This document shows, piece by piece, positions 37,469 to 47,869 of a DNA stretch of 64,000 nucleotides. Source of the DNA: Mycolicibacter icosiumassiliensis (GTDB taxonomy: Bacteria; Actinomycetota; Actinomycetes; Mycobacteriales; Mycobacteriaceae); NCBI RefSeq assembly GCF_900078685.2, contig NZ_LT546166.1, positions 2,899,882 through 2,963,881 of the forward strand, in the 5' to 3' direction. Position numbers and translations under genes: made by a program. Position 1 is the stretch's first letter, and every line of letters begins with the position of its first letter. Below the pieces are notes generated by a model, which worked only from the letters and a program-made list of their open reading frames with translations, was not told where the DNA came from and made no database searches.

Positions 37469-38617
37469 ATGACCGATTCAGACGTTGTGATCGCCGGAGC
37501 CGGTATCGGCGGATTGACCACCGCACTGACCCTGCACGCCCGCGCGATCCCCGCGACCGTCGTCGAGGGCGCCCAGGAACTGCGGCCGCTGGGTGTCGGC
37601 ATCAATCTGCTACCGCACGCCGTCCGCGAGTTGTTCGCGCTGGGCCTGGGCGAGCAGCTGTCGACGCTGGCGGTGGCGCCGACATCGCTGGCGTACTTCG
37701 ACACCCGCGGCCGGGAATTGTTCCGCGAACCGCGGGGCATCGCGGGCGGCTACGAATTCCCGCAGTATTCGGTGCACCGCGGGGATCTGCAGCTGTTGCT
37801 GCTCGATGCGGTGCGGGAGCGATTGGGGGCGAGCGCCATACGTACCGGAGCGCGGGTCACCGGGTTCGTCGACGCCGACGACGCGGTGCGGGTGCAGCTG
37901 GGGGACAACGAGCTGACGGGCGCTTTCTTGGTGGGCGCCGACGGGATTCATTCGGCGGTGCGCGCCCAGCTGCACCCCGGCGGCGACGAGCTGCGGTGGT
38001 CGGGGTTCCGGATGTGGCGCGGCGCAGCGCCCGGGGAACCGTACCTGGACGGGCAGACCATGGCGATCGTCAAGGCCGACGACGGAATCGAGCTGGTGAT
38101 CTATCGGATCGGCGCCGGCCTGATCAACTGGGTGCTGCTGGTGCCCGAAGCCCAGCCCGGGCCGCTGCCGGGCACCGCCCGTTGGAACCAGCGATGCCAG
38201 GCCGATCAGGTGTTGGCCTACCTGGACGGCTGGAAGCTGGAGTGGCTCGACGTCGCCGACCTGGTGGGCCGCACCGCTGACCCGCTGGAATATCCGATGG
38301 TCGATCGCGACCCGCTGCCGTGGTGGGGCCGAGGACGCGTGACGCTGCTGGGCGACGCGGCACACCCGATGTATCCGGTGGGCGCCAACGGCGGATCGCA
38401 GGCCATCTTGGACGCACGGGCCCTGGCCTACGGCCTGGCAGCGCATCCGCAAACCGGCCTGCGGGCCTATGAGGAGCACCGCCGGGAAGCGACCGCGGCG
38501 GTGGTGGCCGCCAACCGGGAGATGCACCGCCGCGGCGCCGTCCTGCGCTCGGACAACCTGGCTCGGGTGGCCGCCGCCTACCGGCGCGACACCGGAGCGG
38601 ATCGGGCGCGGGCCTGA
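37469..38617 (+). CDS. FAD-dependent aromatic monooxygenase-like oxidoreductase
   Basis: 382 residues, group A flavin hydroxylase (salicylate/p-hydroxybenzoate hydroxylase type). The FAD motif VVIAGAGIGGLTTA is at the N-terminus, the DG motif in FLVGADGIHSAVR, and the second FAD motif in LLGDAAHPMYPVGANGG. No membrane segment. The substrate is unknown; control by the divergent LysR gene suggests a small aromatic inducer. KstR box 38621-38634 starts right after its stop but belongs to the next gene. Confidence 0.87.
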   Translation: MTDSDVVIAGAGIGGLTTALTLHARAIPATVVEGAQELRPLGVGINLLPHAVRELFALGLGEQLSTLAVAPTSLAYFDTRGRELFREPRGIAGGYEFPQYSVHRGDLQLLLLDAVRERLGASAIRTGARVTGFVDADDAVRVQLGDNELTGAFLVGADGIHSAVRAQLHPGGDELRWSGFRMWRGAAPGEPYLDGQTMAIVKADDGIELVIYRIGAGLINWVLLVPEAQPGPLPGTARWNQRCQADQVLAYLDGWKLEWLDVADLVGRTADPLEYPMVDRDPLPWWGRGRVTLLGDAAHPMYPVGANGGSQAILDARALAYGLAAHPQTGLRAYEEHRREATAAVVAANREMHRRGAVLRSDNLARVAAAYRRDTGADRARA

Positions 38618-38620
38618 ACC

Positions 38621-38660
38621 TAGAACACGTTTCAGTTTCGCCGTTCCGGTTGGGTACGCT
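38621..38660 (+). promoter_or_regulatory. KstR operator and leaderless promoter of the DUF35-thiolase operon
   Basis: tagaacacgtttca (38621-38634) fits the KstR cholesterol-regulon site TnnAACnnGTTnnA at every fixed position. A -10 TACGCT (38655-38660) lies 6 nt before the GTG at 38667, so the mRNA is probably leaderless and the operator covers the -35 region. Confidence 0.85.
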
Positions 38661-38666
38661 GACCGA

Positions 38667-39116
38667 GTGCCAGATGTAGCCTCGCAGCCGGCCATCGACG
38701 GGTGGTTCGCCACCGACGACGCCGGCCTCCCCCACCTGATCGGCGCCAAGTGTCCCCAGTGCGGCACCTATGTGTTCCCGCCGCGGGAGAACAACTGCCC
38801 CAACCCCGCCTGCGACGGCGACGTGTTGAAGCCGGTCGCGCTGTCGCGGCGCGGCAAGATTTGGAGCTACACCGAGAACCGGTATCTGCCGCCGGCCCCC
38901 TACCCGCCGAGCGACCCGTTCGAGCCGTTCGCGATCGCCGCGGTGGAGCTGGCCGACGAGGGCCTGATCGTGCTGGGCAAGGTCGTCGAAGGCACCCTGG
39001 CCGCGGACCTGAAGGTCGGCATGGAGATGGAGCTGACCACCATGCCGCTCTACACCGACGACGACGGCGTGACGCGCACGGTTTACGCGTGGAAGAAGGT
39101 GGACTCCAATGGCTGA
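38667..39116 (+). CDS. DUF35 OB-fold/zinc-ribbon protein, partner of the thiolase
   Basis: 149 residues from GTG 38667. A rubredoxin-like zinc ribbon with Cys29, Cys32, Cys44 and Cys49 (AKCPQCGTYVFPPRENNCPN) is followed by an OB fold (GKIWSYTENRY ... FAIAAVELADEGLIVLGKV). DUF35 proteins pair with thiolase-like enzymes, as ChsH2 with the Ltp2 aldolase in steroid side-chain breakdown. It overlaps the thiolase gene by 8 bp. Corresponds to Rv1628c. The KstR box makes a role in sterol catabolism likely; the exact step is unknown. Confidence 0.88.
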   Translation: MPDVASQPAIDGWFATDDAGLPHLIGAKCPQCGTYVFPPRENNCPNPACDGDVLKPVALSRRGKIWSYTENRYLPPAPYPPSDPFEPFAIAAVELADEGLIVLGKVVEGTLAADLKVGMEMELTTMPLYTDDDGVTRTVYAWKKVDSNG

Positions 39117-40305
39117 ACCGCTGTACATCCTGGGTGCGGGCATGCACCCGTGGGGCAAGTGGGGCCGCGACTTCACCGAGTACGGGGTGGTCGCCGCTCG
39201 TGCCGCGCTGGCCGACGCCGGCCTGAACGCACAGCAGATCCAGTTCATCGCCGGTGCGGACACCATCCGCAACGGCTACCCGGGCTTCATCGCCGGTTCG
39301 ACGTTCGCCCAGAAGCTGGGCTGGAACGGGGTCCCGGTGTCCTCCTCGTATGCCGCCTGCGCCTCCGGTTCGCAGGCCCTGCAGAGCGCCCGGGCCCAGA
39401 TCCTGGCCGGCTTCTGCGATGTGGCGCTGGTGATCGGCGCCGACACCACCCCCAAGGGCGCGTTCGCCCCGGTCGGCGGTGAACGTAAAGCCGACCCGGA
39501 CTGGCAGCGATTCCACCTGATCGGGGCGATGAACCCGGTGTACTTCGCGCTGCTGGCGCGCCGCCGGATGGACCTCTACGGCGCCACCTCCGAGGACTTC
39601 GCCCAGGTGAAAGTGAAGAACTCCCGGCACGGGCTGAACAACCCGAATGCGCGCTACCGCAAGGAATCCGCGGTCGCCGACGTACTGGCCAGCCCGGTGG
39701 TCTCCGACCCGCTGCGCCAGCTCGACATCTGCGCCACCTCCGACGGCGCGGCGGCGCTGATCGTGGCCAGCGCGGAATTCGCCAAGAAGCACTTGGGTTC
39801 GCTCGACGGTGTGCCGTCGGTGCGCGCGGTGTCCACAGTGACCCCCCGGTACCCCCAGCACCTGCCCGAATTGCCGGACATCGCAACTGATTCCACCGCC
39901 GTGGTGGCGGCCCCGGAGCGGGTGTTCAAGGACCAGATCCTGGACGCCGCCTACGCCGAGGCCGGGATCGGCCCGGAGGATGTCAGCCTGGCCGAGGTCT
40001 ACGACCTGTCCACCGCGCTGGAGATCGACTGGTACGAGCACCTGGGCCTGTGCGCCAAGGGTGAAGGCGAGCAGCTGCTGCGCAGCGGCGCCACCACGAT
40101 CGGTGGCCGGGTGCCGGTCAACCCGTCCGGCGGGCTGGCCTGCTTCGGCGAGGCGATCCCGGCGCAGGCGATCGCTCAGGTATGTGAGTTGACCTGGCAG
40201 CTGCGCGGTCAGGCCACCGGCCGGCAGGTCGAGGGCGCCACGGTGGGCGTCACGGCCAACCAGGGCTTGTTCGGGCACGGCTCGTCGGTGATCATCGCCC
40301 GGTAA
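39109..40305 (+). CDS. Thiolase-like lipid-transfer protein (SCP-x/Ltp type)
   Basis: 398 residues of the thiolase fold. The nucleophile Cys84 is in SSSYAACASGSQALQSA; the C-terminal loop NPSGGLACFGEAIPA replaces the usual GGHPxGATG, as in the SCP-x/Ltp branch, some members of which catalyse retro-aldol rather than thiolytic cleavage. The ATG at 39109 overlaps the DUF35 gene, so the two are coupled and probably form one complex. Corresponds to Rv1627c. Under the KstR operator upstream. Confidence 0.9.
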   Translation: MAEPLYILGAGMHPWGKWGRDFTEYGVVAARAALADAGLNAQQIQFIAGADTIRNGYPGFIAGSTFAQKLGWNGVPVSSSYAACASGSQALQSARAQILAGFCDVALVIGADTTPKGAFAPVGGERKADPDWQRFHLIGAMNPVYFALLARRRMDLYGATSEDFAQVKVKNSRHGLNNPNARYRKESAVADVLASPVVSDPLRQLDICATSDGAAALIVASAEFAKKHLGSLDGVPSVRAVSTVTPRYPQHLPELPDIATDSTAVVAAPERVFKDQILDAAYAEAGIGPEDVSLAEVYDLSTALEIDWYEHLGLCAKGEGEQLLRSGATTIGGRVPVNPSGGLACFGEAIPAQAIAQVCELTWQLRGQATGRQVEGATVGVTANQGLFGHGSSVIIAR

Positions 40306-40316
40306 TTCCTCACGCG

Positions 40317-40547
40317 ATGACCGAAACCGTGGTCGTCAAGGTCAAACCGGGCAGCCGCAAAGGTCCCCTGGTCGAGACCGACGACGACGGGGCGCTGACC
40401 GTCTACGTGCGCGAGCCCGCCGTGGACGGCGAGGCCAACGCGGCCGTCATCCGTGTTCTGGCAGAGCATTTCGGCGTTCCACGCTGCCGTATCGAACTGG
40501 CTTCCGGCGCGGGAGCACGTGTCAAGCGTTTCCGGATCGAGCGGTAG
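40317..40547 (+). CDS. DUF167 (YggU-like) protein
   Basis: 76 residues. VKVKPGSRKGPL, the central VYVREPAVDGEANAAVIRVL and the end SGAGARVKRFRIE match DUF167. Function is not known. The ATG follows the thiolase stop by 11 nt, so it may be in the same transcript. In M. tuberculosis the neighbour here is different, so this side of the thiolase is rearranged. Confidence 0.88.
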   Translation: MTETVVVKVKPGSRKGPLVETDDDGALTVYVREPAVDGEANAAVIRVLAEHFGVPRCRIELASGAGARVKRFRIER

Positions 40548-40571
40548 GCGGCTCGGGGCCAGTCAGCAGGG

Positions 40572-41237
40572 TCAGTCCGAGCGCAAGCTGCTCAGCACAC
40601 CGCGACGGGTCAACTCAGCGAGTACGACCTGGCCCTGCAATTCGGCTCGGTCCATACAGGCCACCCGAGCGGCCTCCGGGTCGCGCTGATGGATCGCCGC
40701 GGCTTCCGCCTCAAAGCTGTACAGAAACTCTTCGTGTTCGTTGGCGTAGCTCCTCCAGAATCCGCGCGGCATGAACACCCGTGAGGCACTGATGGCCGCC
40801 TGCAGTGGCGGGCCGGCGTATTCCTCGACAATGATCCGGCGAAACTCGATGGCCGCGTCGTGAAATGCGGCCGGCTCCTTGTTGGCGCGCAGTTCCCGCA
40901 GCGCCGCATCCAGTTCAGCAAGGACACGCGGTGTCGGGCACGCCGCTGCCCGGGTCGATGGGATGGCATTCAATGTCCCGTGTAATTCGTGCTGTTCGCG
41001 AACGACAGCCTCATCGAACCGGCTGACAAACACGCCACGGTGATAGACGCTGGCCAGCATTCCCTGCTGCTCGAGTTGGTCAATCGCCTGCTGAACGGGC
41101 AGCCGGCTGACCCCCAGGGCACTCGCGACTGCATCGCGATTGATCCGATCGCCGGTGCGCAACTCCCCCACCAGCACCAGATCGACGATGTGGTTGACGA
41201 CCAGGTCTTTTTCTTTGACCCCGTATTTCTTCGGCAT
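40572..41237 (-). CDS. GntR-family regulator (FadR/FCD type)
   Basis: 221 residues. The N-terminal winged helix (VVNHIVDLVLVGELRTGDRI, then NRDAVASALGVSRLPVQQAI) is followed by an all-helical FCD effector domain with possible metal ligands (ELHGTLN, FHDAAIEFRRI, FEAEAAAIHQRD). It lies 8 nt downstream of prcA on the same strand, so it may be the last gene of the pup-proteasome transcript or have its own promoter inside prcA. Targets unknown. Confidence 0.87.
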   Translation of the reverse strand: MPKKYGVKEKDLVVNHIVDLVLVGELRTGDRINRDAVASALGVSRLPVQQAIDQLEQQGMLASVYHRGVFVSRFDEAVVREQHELHGTLNAIPSTRAAACPTPRVLAELDAALRELRANKEPAAFHDAAIEFRRIIVEEYAGPPLQAAISASRVFMPRGFWRSYANEHEEFLYSFEAEAAAIHQRDPEAARVACMDRAELQGQVVLAELTRRGVLSSLRSD

Positions 41238-41245
41238 GGTGAGGC

Positions 41246-41992
41246 TTAGTCAGAAGCCTCGGCTGACGTCTCCCCCGACGAACCAGCTTGCGGCAGTAAT
41301 GATTCCAACGCGGCACGGTTGATCCGCCGAAACGCGCGCTTGGGCCGATTGGCATCCAAAATGGCCACCTCCAAGGTGCCCGGTCCCAGTTCGCGCGGTT
41401 CGACACCGTTGCCGGAGTCGGTCTGTTTGAGCGCATTGACCGCGATGTGCAGCGCGTCGGCCAGTTCCGCGTTCTCGGCGTAAGACTCCTTGAGCGCGTT
41501 GGTGACCGGCTCGGTGGTGCCGCCCATCACCACGAAGTGCGGCTCATCGGTGATCGATCCGTCGTAGGTAATCCGGTACAGCTCCGGCGCTTTCGTCTGG
41601 CCCTGGTAGGCGACGCCGGCGACGCACAACTCCACCTCGTACGGCTTGGCCTGCTCGGTGAAGATGGTGCCCAGCGTCTGGGCGTAGACGTTGGCCAGCT
41701 GGCGCGCGGTGACGTCGCGCCGGTCATAGGCGTAGCCACGGGTGTCGGCGAACTGAATACCGCCGCGGCGCAGGTTCTCGAACTCGTTGATCCGGCCCGC
41801 CGCGGCGAAACCCACCCGGTCATACAGTTCGCTGATCTTCTGCAATGAGCGCGAAGGATTTTCCGCAACGAACAACACGCCGTCGGCGTAGGCCAGGGCC
41901 ACCACGCTGCGACCGCGGGCAATGCCCTTGCGCGCCAGCTCGCTGCGCTCGCGCATCGCTTGCTCGGGCGAGATGAAGTACGGGAAGCTCAT
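41246..41992 (-). CDS. prcA: 20S proteasome alpha subunit
   Basis: 248 residues. Forms the outer alpha7 rings that gate the core. The N-terminal gating segment [20 protein letters not shown] and [20 protein letters not shown] are typical; there is no catalytic Thr. The ATG overlaps the prcB stop by 4 bp, ensuring balanced synthesis. Part of pup-prcB-prcA. Confidence 0.97.
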   Translation of the reverse strand: MSFPYFISPEQAMRERSELARKGIARGRSVVALAYADGVLFVAENPSRSLQKISELYDRVGFAAAGRINEFENLRRGGIQFADTRGYAYDRRDVTARQLANVYAQTLGTIFTEQAKPYEVELCVAGVAYQGQTKAPELYRITYDGSITDEPHFVVMGGTTEPVTNALKESYAENAELADALHIAVNALKQTDSGNGVEPRELGPGTLEVAILDANRPKRAFRRINRAALESLLPQAGSSGETSAEASD

Positions 41993-42876
41993 TTCTTACC
42001 CCGCTTGGTCTCCGACCCCGAATCTCCGCCACGCGTTCGACTCTCGACCACCAGACGGGCGAGTTCGGCGATCCGCTCCTCGGCGATATCGACGGCGCCG
42101 TCGGCGTCGATGGTGACCGCGGTCGGGTAGATGCCCCGCACCAGATCCGGACCGCCGGTCGCGGAGTCGTCGTCCGCAGCGTCATAGAGCGCCTCAATGG
42201 CTACCCGCAGCGCGGAGTCGGCGTCGCTGATCCGGCTGTAGAGCTTCTTGATCGACGACTTGGCGAACAGCGAGCCCGATCCCACCGCCTGGTAACCCTC
42301 ACTCTCGATATTCCAGCCGCCGGCGGCGTCGAACGACACGATGCGCCCCGCGGTCTGCGGGTCGTCGGCATCGATGTCGTAACCGGCCAACAACGGCAAC
42401 GCCACCAGGCCCTGCATCGCGGCACCCAAGTTGCCGCGCACCATGGTCGAGAGCCGGTTGACCTTACCGGCGAACGTCAGCGGGACACCTTCGAGCTTCT
42501 CGTAGTGCTCCAGTTCCACCGCGTAGAGCCGAGCAAACTCAACGGCGATCGCCGCGGTGCCGGCGATGCCGGTCGCGGTGTACTCGTCGGTGACGTACAC
42601 CTTCTGCACGTCGCGGCCCGCGATCATGTTGCCCTGCGTGGAACGGCGGTCACCGGCAATGAGGACCCCGCCCGGGTACTTCAACGCGACGATCGTGGTG
42701 CCGTGCGGCAGTTGCTCACCAGCCCCGCCGGAGTGCGCGGCGCCCGCGCCGGTCGGCAACAGCTCCGGGGCCTGCAACCGCAGGAACTCCGAAAACGACG
42801 ACAGACCTACGCCGGTGAGCGCGATTCCTGGGGTTGCTGAGTTGATGGGCAGACGATCACGCGACAACCAGGTCAC
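41989..42876 (-). CDS. prcB: 20S proteasome beta subunit (precursor)
   Basis: 295 residues, including a 59-residue propeptide. Cleavage at [15 protein letters not shown] exposes Thr60 as the N-terminal nucleophile; Lys and Asp partners follow in [17 protein letters not shown]. Forms the two inner beta7 rings. The start overlaps the pup stop by 4 bp (ATGA). Confidence 0.97.
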   Translation of the reverse strand: MTWLSRDRLPINSATPGIALTGVGLSSFSEFLRLQAPELLPTGAGAAHSGGAGEQLPHGTTIVALKYPGGVLIAGDRRSTQGNMIAGRDVQKVYVTDEYTATGIAGTAAIAVEFARLYAVELEHYEKLEGVPLTFAGKVNRLSTMVRGNLGAAMQGLVALPLLAGYDIDADDPQTAGRIVSFDAAGGWNIESEGYQAVGSGSLFAKSSIKKLYSRISDADSALRVAIEALYDAADDDSATGGPDLVRGIYPTAVTIDADGAVDIAEERIAELARLVVESRTRGGDSGSETKRGKK

Positions 42877-43067
42877 TGGCCGCCCTTTTGGACGTACGCA
42901 CGCACGAAGTCCTCGGCGTTCTCTTCCAGCACGTCGTCAATCTCGTCGAGCAGGTCATCGGTGTCCTCGGTGAGCTTCTCTCGGCGTTCCTGGCCCGCCG
43001 CAGTGCTGCCGGTGAGATCGTCGTCGTCTCCGCCGCCCCCGCCGCGCTTGGTCTGCTCCTGAGCCAT
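42873..43067 (-). CDS. pup: Prokaryotic ubiquitin-like protein Pup
   Basis: 64 residues, disordered and acidic ([18 protein letters not shown]), with the Mpa-binding helical part [20 protein letters not shown] and the C-terminal GGQ. The terminal Gln must be deamidated by Dop before PafA ligates Pup to lysines. AGGAGG lies 6 nt before the ATG. The first gene of the proteasome operon; dop ends 83 nt upstream on the same strand. Confidence 0.98.
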   Translation of the reverse strand: MAQEQTKRGGGGGDDDDLTGSTAAGQERREKLTEDTDDLLDEIDDVLEENAEDFVRAYVQKGGQ

Positions 43068-43150
43068 TGCTGCCTCCTGAATCTCATCGGCCGCGCATGA
43101 CCGCGGCCGGCTTCTCCACCCTACCGGTCGGCGCCGATGTTGCTCGGGGT

Positions 43151-44659
43151 CTAGGTGGTGAGTTGTTGGACCAGTTCGGCGGCACTGTCCACCGAGTCCA
43201 GCAAAGCTCCGACGTGCGCCTTGCTGCCGCGCAGCGGCTCGAGCGTGGGGATTCGCACCAGCGAGTCCCCGCCCAGGTCGAAGATCACCGAGTCCCAGCT
43301 CGCGGCCGCGATGTCGGCCCCGAACCGGCGCAGGCACTCACCGCGGAAGTAGGCCCGGGTGTCGGTCGGCGGGTTGTGCACCGCGGCCAGCACCTGCTGT
43401 TCGGTGATCAGGCGACGCATCGAGCCACGGGCGACCAGCCGGTTGTACAGACCCTTGTCCAGCCGCACGTCAGAATACTGCAGGTCGATCAGGTGCAGCC
43501 GGGGCGCCGACCAGCTCAGGTTCTCCCGCTGCCGGAAGCCCTCCAGCAGACGCAGCTTGGCCGGCCAGTCCAGTAGGTCGGCGCACTCCATCGGATCACG
43601 CTCAAGCTGGTCGAGCACCCGGGCCCAGGTCTCGATGATGTCGGTAGCCCGCGGATCTGGATCACGGCTCTCCACCAGCTTGGCCACCCGGTCGAGGTAA
43701 ATCCGTTGTAGCGCAAGGCCGGTCATCTCACGGCCGTCGGCCAGTGCCACGGTGGCCCGCAGGGTCGGGTCACGGCTGATGACGTGCACCGCACGCACCG
43801 GCCGGGCCAACACCAGATCGCTCAGGTCGATCCCGTGCTCGGCGCCCTCCTCGATCAGATCGAGAACCAGGGCTGTGGTGCCCACCTTCAAATACGTCGA
43901 CGTCTCGGCGAGGTTGGCGTCGCCGATGATCACATGCAGCCGGCGGTACTTGTCCGCGTCGGCGTGTGGTTCGTCACGAGTGTTGATGATGCCGCGCTTG
44001 AGGGTGGTCTCCAGGCCGACCTCGACCTCGATGTAGTCGGCGCGCTGGGAGAGCTGGAAGCCCGGTTCGTCGCCCGCAGCGCCCAGCCCGACCCGCCCGG
44101 AGCCGGTGACCACCTGCCGGGACACCAGAAACGGGGTCAGACCGGCGATGATCGCCGAGAACGGCGTCTGCCGGCTCATCAGGTAGTTCTCGTGGGTGCC
44201 GTAGGAGGCGCCCTTGTTGTCGATGTTGTTCTTGTACAGCTGCAGCTTGGCCGCACCGGGGACGCTGGCGACATAGCGCGCGGCCGCCTCCATCACCCGC
44301 TCGCCGGCCTTATCCCAGATGACTGCGTCCAACGGGTCGGTGACCTCGGGCGCGGAGTATTCGGGGTGGGCGTGATCGACGTAGAGCCGTGCCCCGTTGG
44401 TAAGGATCATGTTGGCCGCGCCGACCTCGTCGGCGTCGATGATCGGCGGCGGGCCAGACGAGCGGCTCAGGTCGAAGCCGCGGGCGTCACGCAGCGGCGA
44501 TTCCACCTCATAGTCCCAGCGGGTGCGCTTGGCGCGCGGGATGCCCGCGGCGGCGGCGTACGCCAGCACCGCCTGGGTGGAGGTGAGGATCGGGTTCGCG
44601 GTGGGATCTGACGGCGAAGCGATGCCGTATTCGACTTCGGTCCCGATGATCCGCTGCAT
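43151..44659 (-). CDS. dop: Pup deamidase/depupylase
   Basis: 502 residues from the ATG at 44659 ([19 protein letters not shown]). Carboxylate-amine-ligase fold shared with PafA; the beta-strand acids are in GTEVEYGI, and the Dop-specific loop stands around [20 protein letters not shown]. It deamidates Pup-Gln and removes Pup from substrates. The open frame up to 44713 adds 18 unlikely residues. Upstream of pup, same strand. The pafA gene itself is outside the window. Confidence 0.95.
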   Translation of the reverse strand: MQRIIGTEVEYGIASPSDPTANPILTSTQAVLAYAAAAGIPRAKRTRWDYEVESPLRDARGFDLSRSSGPPPIIDADEVGAANMILTNGARLYVDHAHPEYSAPEVTDPLDAVIWDKAGERVMEAAARYVASVPGAAKLQLYKNNIDNKGASYGTHENYLMSRQTPFSAIIAGLTPFLVSRQVVTGSGRVGLGAAGDEPGFQLSQRADYIEVEVGLETTLKRGIINTRDEPHADADKYRRLHVIIGDANLAETSTYLKVGTTALVLDLIEEGAEHGIDLSDLVLARPVRAVHVISRDPTLRATVALADGREMTGLALQRIYLDRVAKLVESRDPDPRATDIIETWARVLDQLERDPMECADLLDWPAKLRLLEGFRQRENLSWSAPRLHLIDLQYSDVRLDKGLYNRLVARGSMRRLITEQQVLAAVHNPPTDTRAYFRGECLRRFGADIAAASWDSVIFDLGGDSLVRIPTLEPLRGSKAHVGALLDSVDSAAELVQQLTT

Positions 44660-44721
44660 GAGGTTCAGCCTAGAGGTGGCGCGGAACGCGACCGTCAGAG
44701 GTGTTGACGTCACCGAGGTCA

Positions 44722-45372
44722 GTGGCTAATTTCACCGAAATGTCCGCCGATCAAGCCCGTCAGCGCGTAACCGACGTAGCCGGGAAACGTTACGGCGAAG
44801 TGCTGCTTGTCGAAGTCGGCGAGTCGGGTCCGCAGGCCGGCGTCTACAACAGCTTCGGCCTCAACGACTGCCCCGCGCCGCTGTGGTCGGCGCTCGATGC
44901 GCAGGCCATCGCCACCGAGAACGGCGCGGCCGCCGCCCTGCTCAACGGGCCGCGCTACTGGCTGATGAACACCATCGAAAAGGCGCCGCAGGGCCCGCGG
45001 GAGACCAAGACCTTCGGCGGGATCGAGATGATCAAGCAGGCGCAGGTCGCGTTGTCGTCGATGAACCCCGGGCCCTACACCGTCAATGAGGTCAGCCGCC
45101 ACGCGGTCTTCATCTTCGATGCCGGCGAGCAGATCTACGAGCTGATCGACCCCGACGGGCGGCGATGGGTCATGCAGACCTGGAGCCAGGTCGTGGATGC
45201 GAACCTGTCCCGAGCCGACCTCGCCGGACTGGCCGACCGGCTCAAGCTGCCACCGGGTTGGGCCTACCGAGCGCGCGTGTTGACCAGCCCCCTGACGGTA
45301 GACACCACCGTCGAGGTTGCCCGCGTGTTGCAGGACGACCTGACCAACAGCTACTCACTGAGCAGCAGCTAG
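44722..45372 (+). CDS. Conserved mycobacterial protein of unknown function (Rv2114-like)
   Basis: 216 residues from GTG 44722; an ATG at 44740 is an alternative. No known catalytic motif. The sequence looks soluble, with YGEVLLVEV, a central [14 protein letters not shown] and [18 protein letters not shown]. It is always found between dop and mpa in mycobacteria and is convergent with mpa, 2 nt apart. A link to the proteasome is suggested by position only. Confidence 0.8.
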   Translation: MANFTEMSADQARQRVTDVAGKRYGEVLLVEVGESGPQAGVYNSFGLNDCPAPLWSALDAQAIATENGAAAALLNGPRYWLMNTIEKAPQGPRETKTFGGIEMIKQAQVALSSMNPGPYTVNEVSRHAVFIFDAGEQIYELIDPDGRRWVMQTWSQVVDANLSRADLAGLADRLKLPPGWAYRARVLTSPLTVDTTVEVARVLQDDLTNSYSLSSS

Positions 45373-45374
45373 CG

Positions 45375-47207
45375 CTACAGGTACTGGCCCAGGTTGGACT
45401 CGGTGTCGATGGCACGGCTGGCGCTGGAGCTCTTGCCGGTGACCAGGGTGCGGATGTAGACGATCCGCTCGCCCTTCTTGCCCGAGATCCGCGCCCAGTC
45501 ATCGGGGTTGGTGGTGTTGGGCAGGTCCTCGTTCTCGGCGAACTCGTCGACGATCGAGTCCAGCAGGTGCTGGATGCGCAGACCCGGCTGGCCGGTCTCC
45601 AGCACCGACTTGATGGCGTTTTTCTTCGCCCGGTCGACCACGTTCTGGATCATCGCCCCGGAGTTGAAGTCCTTGAAGTACATGACCTCTTTGTCACCGT
45701 TGGCGTAGGTGACCTCCAGGAACCGGTTGTCGTCGATCTCGGCGTACATCCGGTCGACGACCTTCTCGATCATCGCCTTGATGCAGGCCGCGCGGTCCCC
45801 GCCGAACTCGGCGAGGTCGTCGGCGTGCACCGGCAGCGTCTCGACCAAGTACTTCGAGAAGATGTCTTGTGCGGCTTCGGCATCGGGGCGCTCGATCTTG
45901 ATCTTGACGTCGAGGCGGCCGGGCCGCAGGATCGCCGGGTCGATCATGTCCTCGCGGTTGGAGGCGCCGATCACGATGACGTTCTCCAGTCCCTCCACGC
46001 CGTCGATCTCGCTGAGCAGCTGGGGCACCACGGTGGTCTCCACGTCCGAGGAGACACCGGTGCCACGGGTGCGGAAGATCGAGTCCATCTCGTCGAAGAA
46101 CACGATGACCGGGGTGCCCTCGGAGGCCTTCTCGCGGGCACGCTGGAAGATCAGCCGGATGTGGCGTTCGGTCTCGCCGACGAACTTGTTCAGCAGCTCG
46201 GGGCCCTTGATATTGAGGAAGTACGACTTGGCCTCGTGGGCGTCGTCGCCACGTACCTCGGCCATCTTCTTGGCCAGTGAGTTGGCCACCGCCTTGGCGA
46301 TCAGCGTCTTGCCGCAGCCGGGCGGACCGTAGAGCAGCACGCCTTTGGGCGGACGCAGTGCGTACTCGCGGTAGAGATCTTTATGCAGGAACGGCAACTC
46401 CACGGCGTCGCGGATCTGCTCGATCTGGCGAGTCAGCCCGCCGATGTCGCCGTAGCTGACGTCGGGCACCTCCTCGAGCACCAGGTCTTCGACCTCGGCC
46501 TTGGGGATGCGCTCGAAGGCGTAGCCGGCCTTGGTGTCCACCAGCAGTGAATCGCCGGGGCGCAGCTTGCGGGGACGCCGGTCGTCCGGCAGCGCGTCCG
46601 GGTGACTGTCGGGAAGGTCCGCGGCGACCAGCGGCTCGGCCAGCCAGACGATGCGCTCCTCGTCGGCGTGGCCCACCACCAACGCGCGGTGCCCGTCGGA
46701 CAGAATTTCGCGCAACGTGGATATTTCGCCGACCGACTCGAAATTGCCGGCCTCGACTACCGTCAGCGCCTCGTTGAGCCGAACCGTTTGGCCCTTCTTG
46801 AGGGTTGCTAGCTCGATGTTGGGCGAGATGTTCAGCCGCATCCGACGACCGGAGGTGAATACGTCGACGGTGTCGTCTTCATGACCACCCAGCAGCACGC
46901 CGTAGCCGCTCGGCGGCTGACCGAGTCGATCGACCTCTTCACGCAGGGCGAGCAACTGCTGACGCGCCTCTTTGAGGGTGTCCATCAGCTTGGAGTTTCG
47001 CGCGGTCAGCGAGTCAATGTGGGCTTCGAGCTGACGCACGTCGCGGCCGACGCGACCGGTGTCCAGAGGTGTGTCATCGAGCTGCGCGCGGAGCATCGCG
47101 GCTTCGCGGCGCAGTTCTTCCAACTCGGCGAAGTCATCACCGGGCGTGCCCGACCCCCCGGATGCGTCGAAATTCTCAGGACGCGGCGAATCTTCCATGT
47201 TGCTCAT
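45375..47207 (-). CDS. mpa: Proteasomal AAA+ ATPase Mpa (ARC)
   Basis: 610 residues from the ATG at 47207, 7 nt behind GGAG. A coiled coil (~25-97) captures Pup, two OB folds form the inter-domain ring, and the AAA+ module has Walker [11 protein letters not shown] (~300), Walker [11 protein letters not shown] and an arginine-finger region (LRPGRLDVK). The last residues GQYL are the docking tail for the 20S alpha ring. It unfolds pupylated proteins and feeds them into PrcAB. The frame to 47345 is not coding. Confidence 0.97.
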   Translation of the reverse strand: MSNMEDSPRPENFDASGGSGTPGDDFAELEELRREAAMLRAQLDDTPLDTGRVGRDVRQLEAHIDSLTARNSKLMDTLKEARQQLLALREEVDRLGQPPSGYGVLLGGHEDDTVDVFTSGRRMRLNISPNIELATLKKGQTVRLNEALTVVEAGNFESVGEISTLREILSDGHRALVVGHADEERIVWLAEPLVAADLPDSHPDALPDDRRPRKLRPGDSLLVDTKAGYAFERIPKAEVEDLVLEEVPDVSYGDIGGLTRQIEQIRDAVELPFLHKDLYREYALRPPKGVLLYGPPGCGKTLIAKAVANSLAKKMAEVRGDDAHEAKSYFLNIKGPELLNKFVGETERHIRLIFQRAREKASEGTPVIVFFDEMDSIFRTRGTGVSSDVETTVVPQLLSEIDGVEGLENVIVIGASNREDMIDPAILRPGRLDVKIKIERPDAEAAQDIFSKYLVETLPVHADDLAEFGGDRAACIKAMIEKVVDRMYAEIDDNRFLEVTYANGDKEVMYFKDFNSGAMIQNVVDRAKKNAIKSVLETGQPGLRIQHLLDSIVDEFAENEDLPNTTNPDDWARISGKKGERIVYIRTLVTGKSSSASRAIDTESNLGQYL

Positions 47208-47363
47208 GGTGCGCTCCTTTCCCGAACTGGAAGTTGAAGCGACGGATACCTCAACGCTACCGGCCATTGTCCATTCGCGTGCTCTGTGGCAATCCGACAC
47301 ACCGGCTCCGCTGCTAGCCTCGCTCTCAAATCGGGTGATCAACAAGGCCTAGAAAGGATCCGC

Positions 47364-47858
47364 ATGACGATGAAATCCCTCGCCACGGGTATGGCGGCAG
47401 TCGCGGCCATCAGCACGGCGACCTCAGCTGTGAGCTACCTGGCAACGCCCGCACCTGCCGCCGCCCAGGCACCCACGACGGTGTTCTTCGCCCCGCTGCC
47501 GTTGGACCCGGCGGTCGCCCTACCGGCCCCGGGGCAGTTGGCCGACGTGCTCAACACGCTGGCCGACCCGGGTGTTCCCGCCGCCGGAAAGTCCAACCTC
47601 GTCGAGGGCGGCCTGGGCCCTGTCGAGTCCGGTGCCATCGACCACCGGCTGCAAAAGGCCCTCAAGAAGGGCGCCCTCCCGCTGACGATCAGCGTGGCCA
47701 ACGTCGCACCGGCCGGTCCCGGAGCGGCTAGCGCCGACGTCACTGCGTCGGGGCCGAAGCTGGAGCCGCACTCGGTGAATCTCACATTCGTCGACCAGGG
47801 TGGCTGGAAGCTTTCCCGGGCCTCGCTGTTGTCGCTGTCGCAGCTGACGTCGAACTGA
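47364..47858 (+). CDS. Exported MTB12-like protein (LppK paralogue without lipobox)
   Basis: 164 residues from ATG 47364, behind AGAAAGGA. A signal peptide (MTMKSLATGMAAVAAISTAT) ends near PAAAQA, a type I signal peptidase site; there is no lipobox Cys. The rest matches the low-molecular-weight antigen MTB12/LppK C-terminal domain (QLADVLNTLADPGVPAAGKS, then DQGGWKLSRASLLSLSQL). It stands just before a second, broken copy, so the two arose by tandem duplication. Secreted; function unknown. Confidence 0.82.
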   Translation: MTMKSLATGMAAVAAISTATSAVSYLATPAPAAAQAPTTVFFAPLPLDPAVALPAPGQLADVLNTLADPGVPAAGKSNLVEGGLGPVESGAIDHRLQKALKKGALPLTISVANVAPAGPGAASADVTASGPKLEPHSVNLTFVDQGGWKLSRASLLSLSQLTSN

Positions 47859-47869
47859 TCGCAGAGCTG

